The notes: generated from the sequence alone by a model not told the origin. A stretch of 64,000 nucleotides of DNA from RUG572 sp964386385 (GCA_964386385.1 CAYLRN010000002.1:228654-292653), one strand, 5' to 3'. Shown: positions 7,278 through 16,913, counted from the first letter of the stretch. Program-made: numbers and translations.

Positions 7278-7673
7278 TCAGACCACTTCCGGGGCCATGC
7301 TCAGAATCTGCATGTAGAGCTGGTGGCGCGGATCCTTCTGCGGGACCTTCTCGCGGAGTTCGCGGGGGACGGGCCCGAAGACGCGGGTGCCGAGCAGTTT
7401 CTTGCGGGTGGAATCGACGAGGACGCAGGCGTTCTGGTCGAAGTGGAGGCGCTGGCCGTCCGCGCGGCGGATCTGGGCGCCGGTGCGGATGATCACCGCC
7501 GTGGCGACCTGGCCCTTCTTGATGAGGCCGGTCGGGGAGGCGTCCTTGATCGCCACGCGGATGAAGTCGCCGAGGTGGGCGTACTCCTTGCGCTGGCCAA
7601 GGATGCGGAAACACATGGCGCGCTTGGCGCCGGTGTTGTCCGCCACTATGAGGTTGGAAAGTTCCTGCAGCAT
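7278..7673 (-). CDS. rplN: 50S ribosomal protein L14
   Basis: The 131-residue L14 has NLIVADNTGAKRAMCFRILG and KKGQVATAVIIRT, both diagnostic. The family is usually about 122 residues; the C-terminus carries roughly ten extra residues (HQLYMQILSMAPEVV). L14 lies at the subunit interface and binds the RsfS silencing factor in other bacteria. Confidence 0.96.
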   Translation of the reverse strand: MLQELSNLIVADNTGAKRAMCFRILGQRKEYAHLGDFIRVAIKDASPTGLIKKGQVATAVIIRTGAQIRRADGQRLHFDQNACVLVDSTRKKLLGTRVFGPVPRELREKVPQKDPRHQLYMQILSMAPEVV

Positions 7674-7676
7674 GGC

Positions 7677-7937
7677 TTACTTCGCCTCCTGGGGAATGAT
7701 CCTCCAGCGCTTGGTGGCGCTGAGCGGACGCGTTTCCATGATCGCCACGGAGTCGCCCACCTTGGCGGTGTCGGCCTCGTCGTGGACATGGTACTTCTTG
7801 CGGCGGACCACGACTTTCCCGTAGAGGGGATGGCGTTCGCGATAGGTCACCTCGACGACGACGCTCTTGATGCCCATCTTCGAGACAACGACGCCCTTGC
7901 GCTCCTTGCGGGAGCCGCGTGTGACTTCGTTCGTCAT
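7677..7937 (-). CDS. rpsQ: 30S ribosomal protein S17
   Basis: The 86-residue S17 has an OB-fold core (KGVVVSKMGIKSVVVEV, then RRKKYHVHDEADTAKVGD) that binds 16S rRNA helices 7 and 11. Its start codon overlaps the rpmC stop (TAATG). Confidence 0.96.
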   Translation of the reverse strand: MTNEVTRGSRKERKGVVVSKMGIKSVVVEVTYRERHPLYGKVVVRRKKYHVHDEADTAKVGDSVAIMETRPLSATKRWRIIPQEAK

Positions 7938-8155
7938 TATTTGGCCTCCTTCTTCGCTTTCGCTTCGGACTGGACGGTCAGCATGCGCGCGACGTTCTTC
8001 TTCATCTCGCGGATCCGGCCGGGCTTCTCGACCTCGCCGCCAGACGCATGCTTAAGCTTGAGGTCGGCGAGTTCCTTGCGGGCCTCGCGGATGCGGGCCG
8101 CCAGCTCCTCTTCGCCGAGTTCCCTCAGTTCAACTAGCAATTTAGTGGATTTCAT
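7937..8155 (-). CDS. rpmC: 50S ribosomal protein L29
   Basis: The start is the ATG at 8155, which overlaps the rplP stop (ATGA); a longer frame upstream lies inside rplP. The 72-residue protein is a two-helix hairpin (ELGEEELAARIREARKELAD, then REMKKNVARMLTV), typical of L29 at the tunnel exit. An Ala/Lys tail follows. Confidence 0.95.
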   Translation of the reverse strand: MKSTKLLVELRELGEEELAARIREARKELADLKLKHASGGEVEKPGRIREMKKNVARMLTVQSEAKAKKEAK

Positions 8156-8577
8156 CAGAGCTTCACTCCTGCGCGCGTGACGAGTTTCGTGTGGATGCCG
8201 ATCTTCGTGGCGGCAAGGCGAAGGCATTCGCGGGCGACCTCTTCGGGAACGCCGCCAACCTCGAACAGAACCTTGCCGGGGAGGACGACGGCGACCCAGA
8301 ATTCGGGGTTGCCCTTGCCTCCGCCCATTCGCACTTCGATGGGCTTGCGCGTGATCGGCTTGTCAGGGAACATGCGGATCCAGAGCTTGCCCTTGCGCTT
8401 CATCTCGCGGTTGATCGCGACGCGGCACGCCTCGATCTGGGTGGCCGTGAGGAATCCGCGCGTGAGCGCCTTGAGGCCGTATTCGCCGTAGGCGAGTTCC
8501 GTGCCCGACGTGGCGTAGCCGCCGCGGTTTCCCTTGAACTGTTTACGATACTTGACTCTCTTGGGCATCAAAGGCAT
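8155..8577 (-). CDS. rplP: 50S ribosomal protein L16
   Basis: The 140-residue L16 contains RMFPDKPITRKPIEVRMGGG and GNPEFWVAVVLPGKVLFEV. It sits near the A-site tRNA elbow and helps organise the peptidyl transferase centre. It lies three bases after rpsC. Confidence 0.97.
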   Translation of the reverse strand: MPLMPKRVKYRKQFKGNRGGYATSGTELAYGEYGLKALTRGFLTATQIEACRVAINREMKRKGKLWIRMFPDKPITRKPIEVRMGGGKGNPEFWVAVVLPGKVLFEVGGVPEEVARECLRLAATKIGIHTKLVTRAGVKL

Positions 8578-8580
8578 GGC

Positions 8581-9270
8581 CTACCTACCTTCCTTGCGCT
8601 CGCCGCGGTCGCGGCGGTCGCGACGTTCCGGCCTGCGAACGGCCTGGAAATCTTCCTTCTTGCAGATCCACACCTTGATGCCGATCTTGCCGGCGGTGGT
8701 GTTGGCCTCCGCAAACCCGTAATCGATGTTGGCGCGAAGAGTGTGGAGGGGCGTCTTGCCCTCGCGGCTCTGCTCGACGCGGGCGATCTCCGCCCCGTTG
8801 ATGCGGCCGGCCGCGCGGATCTTGATGCCGTCCACGCCCATGTCCATCGCCACCTTCTGCGCGCGCTTCATGGCGCGCTTGAGGGCGATGCGGCGCTCGA
8901 GCTGCTGGGCGATCGACTCGGCCACGAGCTGGGCGTCGGCGTCGGCGTCGCGGACTTCCTTGATCTCGAGGTAGACTTCCTTCTTGGTCATCTTCTCGAG
9001 CTTTTCGCGGATCTTGTCCACGTCCTGGCCCTTCTTGCCGATGATCACGCCCGGACGGGCGCTGAAAAGGCTGACGCGGACGCGGTTCTGGTAGCGCTCG
9101 ATCACGATCTTCGACAGCGCGGCCTCGGCGAGGTCCTTCTTCACCGCGGCGCGGATCTTCTGGTCCTCGACCAGGAAGTCGCCGAAAATCTTCTTGGGGG
9201 CGAACCAGCGGCTGCGCCATGCGTGGTTTACAGGCAGGCGAAACCCGGTGGGGTTGACTTTCTGACCCAT
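8581..9270 (-). CDS. rpsC: 30S ribosomal protein S3
   Basis: The start is the ATG at 9270, read as MGQKVNPTGFRLP and overlapping the rplV stop (TAATG); the longer open frame upstream is out-of-frame rplV sequence. The 229-residue protein has a KH domain with the GxxG loop (VIIGKKGQDVDKIREKL) and the C-terminal S3 domain (KVWICKKED). S3 lines the mRNA entry channel. The tail is Arg/Glu/Asp-rich. Confidence 0.96.
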   Translation of the reverse strand: MGQKVNPTGFRLPVNHAWRSRWFAPKKIFGDFLVEDQKIRAAVKKDLAEAALSKIVIERYQNRVRVSLFSARPGVIIGKKGQDVDKIREKLEKMTKKEVYLEIKEVRDADADAQLVAESIAQQLERRIALKRAMKRAQKVAMDMGVDGIKIRAAGRINGAEIARVEQSREGKTPLHTLRANIDYGFAEANTTAGKIGIKVWICKKEDFQAVRRPERRDRRDRGERKEGR

Positions 9271-9614
9271 TATTTGCTCTCCTTGGCGTCGGTGAGGACG
9301 ACCTTGCAGTGGCAGAGACGGTGGGCAATCGGATGCGCGGTGCCGCGGGCCGTGGGCCAGAAGCGGCGGATGCGCACGGATTCGTCGAACACGCAGAGCT
9401 TGACCCTCAGCGAGGCGACGTCCAGCCCGTTGTTGTTCGTGGCGTTGGCGATCGCGCTGAGAAGAGTCTTCTTCAGGATCGTCGCCGCCTTCTTGGGCGA
9501 GAACTCGACGACCTGCAGAGCCTCGGTCGCAAGCCTGCCCTGGCATTCGCGGGCAAGCGGACGGCCCTTGGCCGCCGACATGCGCGCATTACGAGTAAGT
9601 GCAATCACTTCCAT
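9270..9614 (-). CDS. rplV: 50S ribosomal protein L22
   Basis: The 114-residue L22 has an N-terminal helix and the long beta-hairpin that reaches into the exit tunnel (FWPTARGTAHPIAHRLCHCK). The mid-segment LLSAIANATNNNGLD is diagnostic. Confidence 0.95.
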   Translation of the reverse strand: MEVIALTRNARMSAAKGRPLARECQGRLATEALQVVEFSPKKAATILKKTLLSAIANATNNNGLDVASLRVKLCVFDESVRIRRFWPTARGTAHPIAHRLCHCKVVLTDAKESK

Positions 9615-9623
9615 GACAGATCC

Positions 9624-9905
9624 TTACCTCTTGTCTTCCTTCTTCACGAGGGCGCCGTGTCCCTTGAACGTGCGCGTGGGCGCGAATTCGCCGAGACGGT
9701 GGCCGACCATGTTTTCGGTGATGTAGATCTGCACGTGCTGCCTGCCGTTGTGAATGGCGAACGTCAGACCGATGAAATCCGGGAGCACCATCGACCGGCG
9801 GCTCCAGGTCTTGATCGGCTGCTTCTTGCCGCTGGCCTGCATCTTCTGGACCTTGCGGAGGAGAGAATCCTCGACGTAGGGCCCCTTCTTGAGTGAACGC
9901 GCCAT
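9624..9905 (-). CDS. rpsS: 30S ribosomal protein S19
   Basis: The 93-residue S19 has MARSLKKGPYVEDSLLRKV, SRRSMVLPDFIGLTFAIHNG and the C-terminal LGEFAPTRTFKGHG. It sits in the head of the small subunit near S13. Confidence 0.97.
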   Translation of the reverse strand: MARSLKKGPYVEDSLLRKVQKMQASGKKQPIKTWSRRSMVLPDFIGLTFAIHNGRQHVQIYITENMVGHRLGEFAPTRTFKGHGALVKKEDKR

Positions 9906-9908
9906 GTG

Positions 9909-10730
<822 letters not shown>

Positions 10731-10743
10731 TGTTTCAGCTCCC

Positions 10744-11022
10744 TTACACGATTTCGATGCGCTCGCCGTCCTTGACCTGGACGATCGCGCGCTTCCAGGT
10801 GGGTTCCGTCTTCTGGCGGCGCGTGCCGCGAATCGTACGGAGGCCGCCCTTCATGTTGGCGGTGCGCACCGCGAGGACGTGCACGCCGAACTGGGCCTCG
10901 ACGGCCTGGCGGATCTGCGGCTTGGACGCGGCTCTGTCGACTTCGAGGAAGTACTGGTTGAGCGCGGCAAGCTTCGTGCTCTTTTCGGTCACGAGAAGGC
11001 GCTTGATGATGTCACGGGCCAT
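10744..11022 (-). CDS. rplW: 50S ribosomal protein L23
   Basis: The 92-residue L23 has the segments RLLVTEKSTKLAALNQYFLE and VEAQFGVHVLAVRTANMKG. It forms the docking site for trigger factor and SRP at the tunnel exit. Its start overlaps the rplD stop (TAATG). Confidence 0.95.
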   Translation of the reverse strand: MARDIIKRLLVTEKSTKLAALNQYFLEVDRAASKPQIRQAVEAQFGVHVLAVRTANMKGGLRTIRGTRRQKTEPTWKRAIVQVKDGERIEIV

Positions 11023-11660
11023 TACTTGGCCTCCTTTCCGGCCACACGGGCCATCAGGGCGTCGAAGCCGGCCTTGTCGGCGACGATCGTCTTGAACAGC
11101 AGGACCGCGTAGGGGTTGATCTCCCGGGCCGTCGCCTGGTCGGCGCGGGGGAGGTTGCGGACCATGCGGAAGAGCGGCTCGTTGTCCTCGGCGGTGAGCA
11201 CGAGGGCGCTGCGCGTGACGCCGACGTCCTTGAGGAACTTCGCCATCAGCTTCGTCTTGGGAGCCTCGAACTTGAACTCGTCGACGACGACTATCTCGCC
11301 GGCGGCGATCTTCTCGGAGACGGCGCGCGCGAACGCGAGCTTCATCACCTTCTTGTTGACCTTAAGGCTCCAGTCGCGGGTCTTGGGGCCGTGCGCAACG
11401 CCGCCGCCGCGCCACACCGGGCTCTGGCGGAATCCGGCGCGGGCGTTGCCCGTGCCCTTCTGCTTCCACGGCTTCTTGTTCGAGCCGGCGACCTCGCCCT
11501 TGCTCTTCGTGTGCGCCGTGCCGGAGCGCATGGCGTTGCGGATGGCGACAATCGCGTCCTTGAGCGCCTGTGCGCCCCTGTCAAGGACGAGAATGGAATC
11601 GTCGACCGTCAAGTCGGCCGCGGCCTGTCCGGCGGAGGTGAACTGCTTAATCGTGCTCAT
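11022..11660 (-). CDS. rplD: 50S ribosomal protein L4
   Basis: The 212-residue L4 has the extended tunnel loop (KPWKQKGTGNARAGFRQSPV, then WRGGGVAHGP) and the globular domain (VSEKIAAGEIVVVDEF). In Escherichia coli L4 binds the S10 leader and causes attenuation; the structured leader upstream of rpsJ makes a similar circuit possible here. Confidence 0.96.
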   Translation of the reverse strand: MSTIKQFTSAGQAAADLTVDDSILVLDRGAQALKDAIVAIRNAMRSGTAHTKSKGEVAGSNKKPWKQKGTGNARAGFRQSPVWRGGGVAHGPKTRDWSLKVNKKVMKLAFARAVSEKIAAGEIVVVDEFKFEAPKTKLMAKFLKDVGVTRSALVLTAEDNEPLFRMVRNLPRADQATAREINPYAVLLFKTIVADKAGFDALMARVAGKEAK

Positions 11661-11663
11661 GTG

Positions 11664-12386
11664 TTACTTCGCCCCTTTCTTCGCCGCCTTGTAGGCGAGA
11701 ACGGCGTTCTTGAGCGACTTGCGGATGAACACCGTGCCGTTGCGGGCGCCGGGGATGGAACCCTTGATGAGAAGCGCGTTGTCCTCGGGACGGACCTGCA
11801 CCACTTCGAGGTTCGTGACCGTGCGGTTGACGTCGCCCATGTGGCCCGGCATCTTCTTGCCCTTTTCGATCCAGCCGGGGAGGTCGCGCGCGGCGAGGCC
11901 GCCCGTGCGGCGCTTGGAGTGGCCGCCGTGCGTCAGGTTGCCGCCGGCGAAGCCGTAGCGCTTGATGACGCCCGCGAAGCCCTTGCCCTTCGTGACGCCG
12001 GTGACGTCGACGTACTTGACTCCCTCGAAGTTGGAGACCGTGAGGACGTCGCCGACCTTCACGCTCTCGCCCGCCTCGGGGGCGAACTCCTTGAGGACGC
12101 GCACGCCCGTCGTGAGGCCGGCCTTCGTGAGATGCCCGGACTCGCCCTTCGTCATGCGGTTGCGCGCGGAGCGGCCACCGTGGGCCTCCTTGTCCGCCTC
12201 CGGGTCCTTCCAGAGCTTCTGCGTCCCAAAGCCGAGCTGCACGGCGGAATAGCCGTCAGTCTCCGGCGTCTTCACCTGCACCACGGGGCAGGGGCCGACT
12301 TCGATCACGGTCACGCACAGGCAGCGCCCCTCGGCATCGTAGACCTGCGTCATGCCGACTTTCTTTCCAATAAGACCTTCCACCAC
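11664..12386 (-). CDS. rplC: 50S ribosomal protein L3
   Basis: The 240-residue L3 starts GLIGKKVGMTQVYDAEG and has the extended arm (KGKGFAGVIKRYGFAGGN, then HGGHSKRRTGG) that reaches the peptidyl transferase centre. It starts seven bases after the rpsJ stop. The tail is Lys/Ala-rich. Confidence 0.97.
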   Translation of the reverse strand: MVEGLIGKKVGMTQVYDAEGRCLCVTVIEVGPCPVVQVKTPETDGYSAVQLGFGTQKLWKDPEADKEAHGGRSARNRMTKGESGHLTKAGLTTGVRVLKEFAPEAGESVKVGDVLTVSNFEGVKYVDVTGVTKGKGFAGVIKRYGFAGGNLTHGGHSKRRTGGLAARDLPGWIEKGKKMPGHMGDVNRTVTNLEVVQVRPEDNALLIKGSIPGARNGTVFIRKSLKNAVLAYKAAKKGAK

Positions 12387-12393
12387 AACCTCC

Positions 12394-12702
12394 TTAGATC
12401 TTGATCGTGATGTCCACGCCCGCGGGCAGGTTCAGCTTCTTCAGTTCGTCGATCGTCTTGACCGTCGGGCTGACGATGTCGAGCAGACGCTTGTGCGTCC
12501 GCATCTCGAACTGGTCCATCGACTTCTTGTCGACGTTCGGCGAGCGGTTCACCGTGAAACGCTCGACGCGCGTCGGCAGCGGGATCGGCCCCACGACCTG
12601 CGCACCCGTGCCCCGGGCCGTGTCGATGATTCCACCGACGGCCTGATCCAGCACACGGTGGTCGTATGCCTGGAGGCGGATGCGTACTCTCTTCTTTTGC
12701 AT
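12394..12702 (-). CDS. rpsJ: 30S ribosomal protein S10
   Basis: The 102-residue S10 (RVRIRLQAYDHRVLDQAV at the N-terminus, GPIPLPTRVERFTVNRSPNV in the loop) opens the operon. It acts in the 30S head and, through NusE function, in antitermination complexes. Only a weak AAAGAG precedes the ATG, downstream of a purine-rich leader. No rpsL, rpsG, fusA or tuf genes lie upstream; nifJ does. Confidence 0.97.
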   Translation of the reverse strand: MQKKRVRIRLQAYDHRVLDQAVGGIIDTARGTGAQVVGPIPLPTRVERFTVNRSPNVDKKSMDQFEMRTHKRLLDIVSPTVKTIDELKKLNLPAGVDITIKI

Positions 12703-12972
12703 CTCTTTTTTTCTTTCTGTTTGTTTCGTTTGCTTCCTGCGCTTTCACGATTCCGAAGTCGCCGGACGGCGTTGCGCCGTTGCCCGCGCGGCCTTTCAGG
12801 CCGTCTCGGAACTGAGTGTCTGCACAGTCTCCCCCCTTGAAGCCGGCCTCATCACAACAAAAAACGCCTACGACGCCTTCCCGGCGTGCGCAGACGTTTC
12901 CGAATGTTTGCCGGACGCGCCCGGAGACCCGGACCGTATCGCGATTGGCCGCCTTTTTCGGGGCGGACTTAC
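12703..12972 (-). promoter_or_regulatory. Structured leader of the S10 operon with attenuator-like hairpins
   Basis: The 270-base leader has no open reading frame of note. On the minus strand ACGCC (12883-12887) can pair either with GGCGT at 12873-12877 or with GGCGT at 12864-12868. The second pairing is followed directly by six T (12859-12864), as in an intrinsic terminator, so the two are mutually exclusive folds. Closer to rpsJ are two further small stems (GGCC/GGCC and ACGGCG/CGCCGT). This looks like an attenuation leader; the ligand is unknown. Confidence 0.55.
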
Positions 12973-13001
12973 AGTTTATCATTTCACGGGCGTTAAGACA
13001 A
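12973..13001 (-). promoter_or_regulatory. Promoter of the S10-spc operon
   Basis: TTGTCT (12996-13001), a 17-bp spacer ending in TGA, then TAAACT (12973-12978). The -35 hexamer is identical to that of the nifJ promoter. Confidence 0.6.
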
Positions 13002-13084
13002 GAGGGCAATTGAGGGAAATTAAGCCGCGTTTTCAACCTCCCTCCCGGATGGCGGAGCGGCGGCGGCCAGGTCTTGACGGCAGA

Positions 13085-13117
13085 ACAGGCGGCGGGCGGA
13101 AGCCGCCCGCCGCCTGT
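13085..13117 (-). terminator. GC-rich hairpin after nifJ
   Basis: Perfect 15-bp arms (ACAGGCGGCGGGCGG and its complement, 13085-13099 and 13103-13117) with a 3-base loop lie 30 bases past the nifJ stop. No U-tract follows, so it may be a 3' end stabiliser or a Rho-assisted terminator. Confidence 0.65.
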
Positions 13118-13146
13118 CCATGTCGCGGATTGTCCGCAGATGCGCC

Positions 13147-16100
13147 TTACAGCTCGGGCAGCTTGGCGAGTTCGGTCAGGAGCTTGTAGTTCTCCTTGAA
13201 GCCGGCCTCGGCCTTGTCGAGCATCGCCTTGGCCGCGTCGGGCCCGGCGATCTTGACGAGCTGCTTGAAACGGTTCTCGCCCATCTCCTTCGAGAGAGCG
13301 CGCTCCGAGAAGGAGACGGTGGCGCTCATGTCCTTCGAGTCGATCGTAAGGCCGTTCTTGCCCTGCGCCGAGACGTCGGGGTTGTAGCGCCAGAGCGGGA
13401 AGTGGACGGAATCGACCGCCACCTTCTGGTGCGCCGGGCCGGTCTTCGTGAGAAGTCCCTGCTCGATGCAGTGCGCGTAGGCGATGATCAGCGCGGGGCC
13501 GTCGTAGTTCTCCGCCTCGTTGAAGGCCTTGACCGTCGCGGCCGGGTTCGCGCCCATCGACACGTAGGCGATGTACACGTTCTTGTACTGCATCTGCATC
13601 AGACCGAGGTTCTTCTTGGCCTGCTTCTTGCCGGCGGCCGCGAACTTCGCGACGGCGCCGATCGGCGTCGCCTTGGAGGCCTGTCCGCCCGTGTTGGAGT
13701 ACACTTCCGTGTCCATGACGAGGATCTTGACGTTGCGGCCCTGCGCGAGCACGTGGTCGAGCCCGCCGTAGCCGATGTCGTAGGCCCAGCCGTCGCCGCC
13801 GAGGATCCAGACGGACTTGCGGACGATGTTGTCCGCCACGCCCAGAAGCGCCTGGCAGGTCTGGCAGCCGGCCTCGACGCCCGCCTGGAGCATCGGCTTG
13901 AGCTGCGCGACGAGCGCGCGCACCTTCTCGACGCCCTGGCCCTTCTCGTCGAACTGGCTCGTCGCCTTGATCTCCTCGCACACCTTCTTCATCTCGGCGG
14001 GCGTCTTCTCGCCGGCGATCGCCTTGTCGAGAAGCTCGAAAGCGTACGCCTGGAGCTTGTCGGCGGAGACGCGCATGCCGTAGCCGAACTGCGCGTTGTC
14101 CTCGAAGAGGGAGTTGGACCACGCCGGGCCGCGGCCGTCCTTGCGCTGGCAGTACGGCGTCGTGGGCAGGTTGCCGCCGTAGATGGACGAGCAGCCCGTC
14201 GCGTTCGCGATGAGGAGGCGGTCGCCGCAGATCTGCGTGAGCAGCTTGACGTACGGCGTCTCGCCGCAGCCGGCGCAGGCGCCGGAGAACTCGAAGAGCG
14301 GACGCTTGAGCTGGCTGTCAAGCAGCTTCTTCGTGTCGAGCTTCGCGGGGTCGACCTCTGGCAGCGAGAGGAAGAACTTCCAGTTCTCGGCCTCCTGCTT
14401 CCTGAGCGGAATCTGCTCCACCATCTTCAGCGCGCCCTTGGCGGCCATCGGGCACTTGACGACGCAGAGCTCGCAGCCCATGCAGTCCTCGGGGGCCACC
14501 TGGACGGTGAACTTCGTGCCGAACGGCTTCGTGAGCGCCTTCGTGTCGGCCGACTTGAACGTCGCCGGAGCGCCCTGTAGGTCGGCGTCGCCGTACACCT
14601 TCATGCGGATCGCCGCGTGCGAGCAGATCGCCGTGCAGTTGCCGCACTGGATGCAGGCCGCGGGGTCCCACGCCGGGATGAACGCCGCCACGTTGCGCTT
14701 CTCCCACTGCGTCGTGGCGGTCGGCCACGTGCCGTCGTCGGGGATGGCGGAGACGGGAAGCTCGTTGCCCTTCTGGGCGATCATCTTGGCCGTCACCTTC
14801 TGGATGAACTCCGGCGCCTCGGCCGCGACGGCCGGCGGCTGCTTGAGCTTGCCGGCGGGGGCGGAGGGATACTTGACCTCCTCGATCGCCGCGGAAGCGG
14901 CCTCGATGCACTTCCAGTTCTTCTCGACGACGTCCTGGCCCTTCTTGGAGTAGGCCTTCTCGGCGTAGTCCTTCAGCGTCTGGACGGGATCGAGGATTGT
15001 GCCCTCGTGCGTCTTGAGCTGGATGCCGGAGAGCTTGAAGAACGCGGTCTGCAGCACGGTGTTCGTGCGCGTGCCCATGCCGTTCTCAAGGGCGATCTTC
15101 GCGGCGTTGATGACGTAGAACTTGAGCTGCTTGTCGATGATCTGCCGCTCGACCTCGTCGGGCATGTGGTCCCAGATCTCGGCGGCCGTGTACGGCGCGG
15201 CGAGAAGGAACGTGGATCCCTTCTTGGCGGACTTGAGCATGTCGTACTTCTCGAGGTACGGGAAGCAGTGGCAGGCGGTGAAGTCGGCCTGGTTGATGAA
15301 GTATGGGCTGCGGATCATGTCCGAGCCGAAGCGCAGATGGGAGATCGTCACGCCGCCGGACTTCTTGGAGTCGTACTCGAAGTAGCCCTGCGCGTAGTTC
15401 TGCGTGTAGTTGCCGATGATCTTGATGGAGTTCTTGTTCGCGCCGACCGTGCCGTCCGCGCCAAGACCCCAGAACATGCACTCCTTGCGGTCGCCCGTCG
15501 GAACGACGAAGGCGTCATCGCCCAGAAGGTAGCGGCCGGAGACGTCGTCCACGATGCCCACGACGTAGCGGTCAAGCGGCTTGTCCTTCTCCATGTTCGC
15601 GAAGACGTTCGCGCACATCTGCGGCGTGAAGTCCTTCGAGCCGATGCCGTAGCGGCCGGCGAGGATCTTCGGATACTTCATGGAAACGACGCCGTCCTGG
15701 ATGCCCTGGCCGATCGCGGCGGCGACGTCGAGGTAGAGCGGATCGCCGATCGCGCCCGGCTCCTTCGTGCGGTCGAGCACCGTGACGACCTTCGTCGTGG
15801 ACGGAAGCGCCTTGACGAAGTCGGCCATCGAGAACGGACGGTACAGATGCACCTTCAGGAGGCCCACCTTCTTGCCGAGCTTGACGAGCGCGTCGACCGT
15901 CTCGTGCAGCGTGTCGCAGCCGGAGCCCATCGCGACGACGACGTACTCCGCGTCGGCGGCGCCGACGTAGTCGTAGAGCCTGTACGCGCGGCCGGTGAGC
16001 TTCGCCAGCTTGTCCATGTACTTCTGGACGATCGCGGGCGTCGCGTCGTAGTACTTCTGGCAGGATTCGCGGCCCTGGAAGTTGATGTCCGGGTTCTGGG

Positions 16101-16752
16101 CCGTGCCGCGCATCGTCGGATGCTCCGGGTCGAGCGCGCGCCTGCGGAAGTCCGCAACAAATTTGTCGTCGATCATCTCGCGGATGACTTCCGTCGGAAT
16201 CTCGTCGATCTTCTGGACTTCATGCGACGTGCGGAAGCCGTCGAAGAAGTGCAGGAACGGGACCTTGCTCTCAAGCGTGGACGCATGGGCGACCATCGCC
16301 ATGTCGTGCGCCTCCTGCACGGAGTTGGAGCAGAGCATCGCAAAGCCGGTCTGGCGGCACGCCATCACGTCGCCCTGGTCGCCGAAGATGCAGAGGCCCT
16401 GGCAGGCGAGGGAACGGGCGGAGACGTGGAACACGCACGGGGCCAGCTCGCCCGCGATCTTGTACATGTTCGGAATCATCAGCAGCAGGCCCTGCGACGC
16501 CGTGAACGTGGTCGTCAGCGAACCCGTCGTGAGCGAACCATGCACGGCGCCCGCGGCGCCGCCTTCCGATTCCATCTCGACGATCGAGGGAATCGATCCC
16601 CAGATGTTCGTCTTGCAGTGGGCGGCGAGCTCGTCGCACGTTTCCGCCATCGGCGAGGACGGCGTGATCGGATAGATCGCGGCCACTTCGCTGCAGGCGA
16701 ACGCGATCTGGGCGGCCGCGGTGTTACCGTCGACCATGATCTTCTTTGCCAT
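13147..16752 (-). CDS. nifJ: Pyruvate:ferredoxin (flavodoxin) oxidoreductase
   Basis: The single-chain PFOR has about 1201 residues, the family length. It converts pyruvate and CoA to acetyl-CoA and CO2 while reducing ferredoxin. Seen in order: the N-terminal thiamine-diphosphate half (IYPITPSSPMAETCDELAAH), the central transketolase-C-like and EKR regions, and a two-cluster ferredoxin domain (CIQCGNCTAICSHAAI near residue 697, CMGCELCVVKCP near 756). The C-terminal thiamine-binding domain has CAGCGETPYVKLL near 823 and GDGWAYDIGYGGLDHV near 984. The start is the ATG at 16752, with GGAG upstream. It is monocistronic, with its own promoter and a hairpin at the 3' end. With pta and ackA it makes an acetate-producing fermentative route. 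Confidence 0.97.
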   Translation of the reverse strand: MAKKIMVDGNTAAAQIAFACSEVAAIYPITPSSPMAETCDELAAHCKTNIWGSIPSIVEMESEGGAAGAVHGSLTTGSLTTTFTASQGLLLMIPNMYKIAGELAPCVFHVSARSLACQGLCIFGDQGDVMACRQTGFAMLCSNSVQEAHDMAMVAHASTLESKVPFLHFFDGFRTSHEVQKIDEIPTEVIREMIDDKFVADFRRRALDPEHPTMRGTAQNPDINFQGRESCQKYYDATPAIVQKYMDKLAKLTGRAYRLYDYVGAADAEYVVVAMGSGCDTLHETVDALVKLGKKVGLLKVHLYRPFSMADFVKALPSTTKVVTVLDRTKEPGAIGDPLYLDVAAAIGQGIQDGVVSMKYPKILAGRYGIGSKDFTPQMCANVFANMEKDKPLDRYVVGIVDDVSGRYLLGDDAFVVPTGDRKECMFWGLGADGTVGANKNSIKIIGNYTQNYAQGYFEYDSKKSGGVTISHLRFGSDMIRSPYFINQADFTACHCFPYLEKYDMLKSAKKGSTFLLAAPYTAAEIWDHMPDEVERQIIDKQLKFYVINAAKIALENGMGTRTNTVLQTAFFKLSGIQLKTHEGTILDPVQTLKDYAEKAYSKKGQDVVEKNWKCIEAASAAIEEVKYPSAPAGKLKQPPAVAAEAPEFIQKVTAKMIAQKGNELPVSAIPDDGTWPTATTQWEKRNVAAFIPAWDPAACIQCGNCTAICSHAAIRMKVYGDADLQGAPATFKSADTKALTKPFGTKFTVQVAPEDCMGCELCVVKCPMAAKGALKMVEQIPLRKQEAENWKFFLSLPEVDPAKLDTKKLLDSQLKRPLFEFSGACAGCGETPYVKLLTQICGDRLLIANATGCSSIYGGNLPTTPYCQRKDGRGPAWSNSLFEDNAQFGYGMRVSADKLQAYAFELLDKAIAGEKTPAEMKKVCEEIKATSQFDEKGQGVEKVRALVAQLKPMLQAGVEAGCQTCQALLGVADNIVRKSVWILGGDGWAYDIGYGGLDHVLAQGRNVKILVMDTEVYSNTGGQASKATPIGAVAKFAAAGKKQAKKNLGLMQMQYKNVYIAYVSMGANPAATVKAFNEAENYDGPALIIAYAHCIEQGLLTKTGPAHQKVAVDSVHFPLWRYNPDVSAQGKNGLTIDSKDMSATVSFSERALSKEMGENRFKQLVKIAGPDAAKAMLDKAEAGFKENYKLLTELAKLPEL

Positions 16753-16803
16753 GTTTCTGATTCTCCTTTTGAGAGTAAAATCCAATCCGTGAACTAGTGG
16801 GAA

Positions 16804-16832
16804 ATTATCGCAGAAAAGGACGAGTTAGACAA
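16804..16832 (-). promoter_or_regulatory. Promoter of nifJ
   Basis: TTGTCT (16827-16832), a 17-bp spacer ending in TGC, then GATAAT (16804-16809). It lies about 50 bases upstream of the ATG. Confidence 0.65.
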
Positions 16833-16882
16833 TGGTAAGATTGGGCGGGCGGAGGGAGATGACCCCGCCGCAAGGCGTCTCG

Positions 16883-16913
16883 TGCAAATCTTACTTTCAA
16901 GGCAAGATTTGCA
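16883..16913. promoter_or_regulatory. Inverted repeat upstream of the nifJ promoter
   Basis: Perfect 10-base arms (TGCAAATCTT and AAGATTTGCA) are 11 bases apart, about 50 bp upstream of the nifJ -35. It could be an operator, or a terminator for the small membrane protein gene; no T-tract follows. Confidence 0.4.

Noticed and set aside
14617..16797. A 726-codon plus-strand open frame
   Set aside because: Antisense to nifJ.
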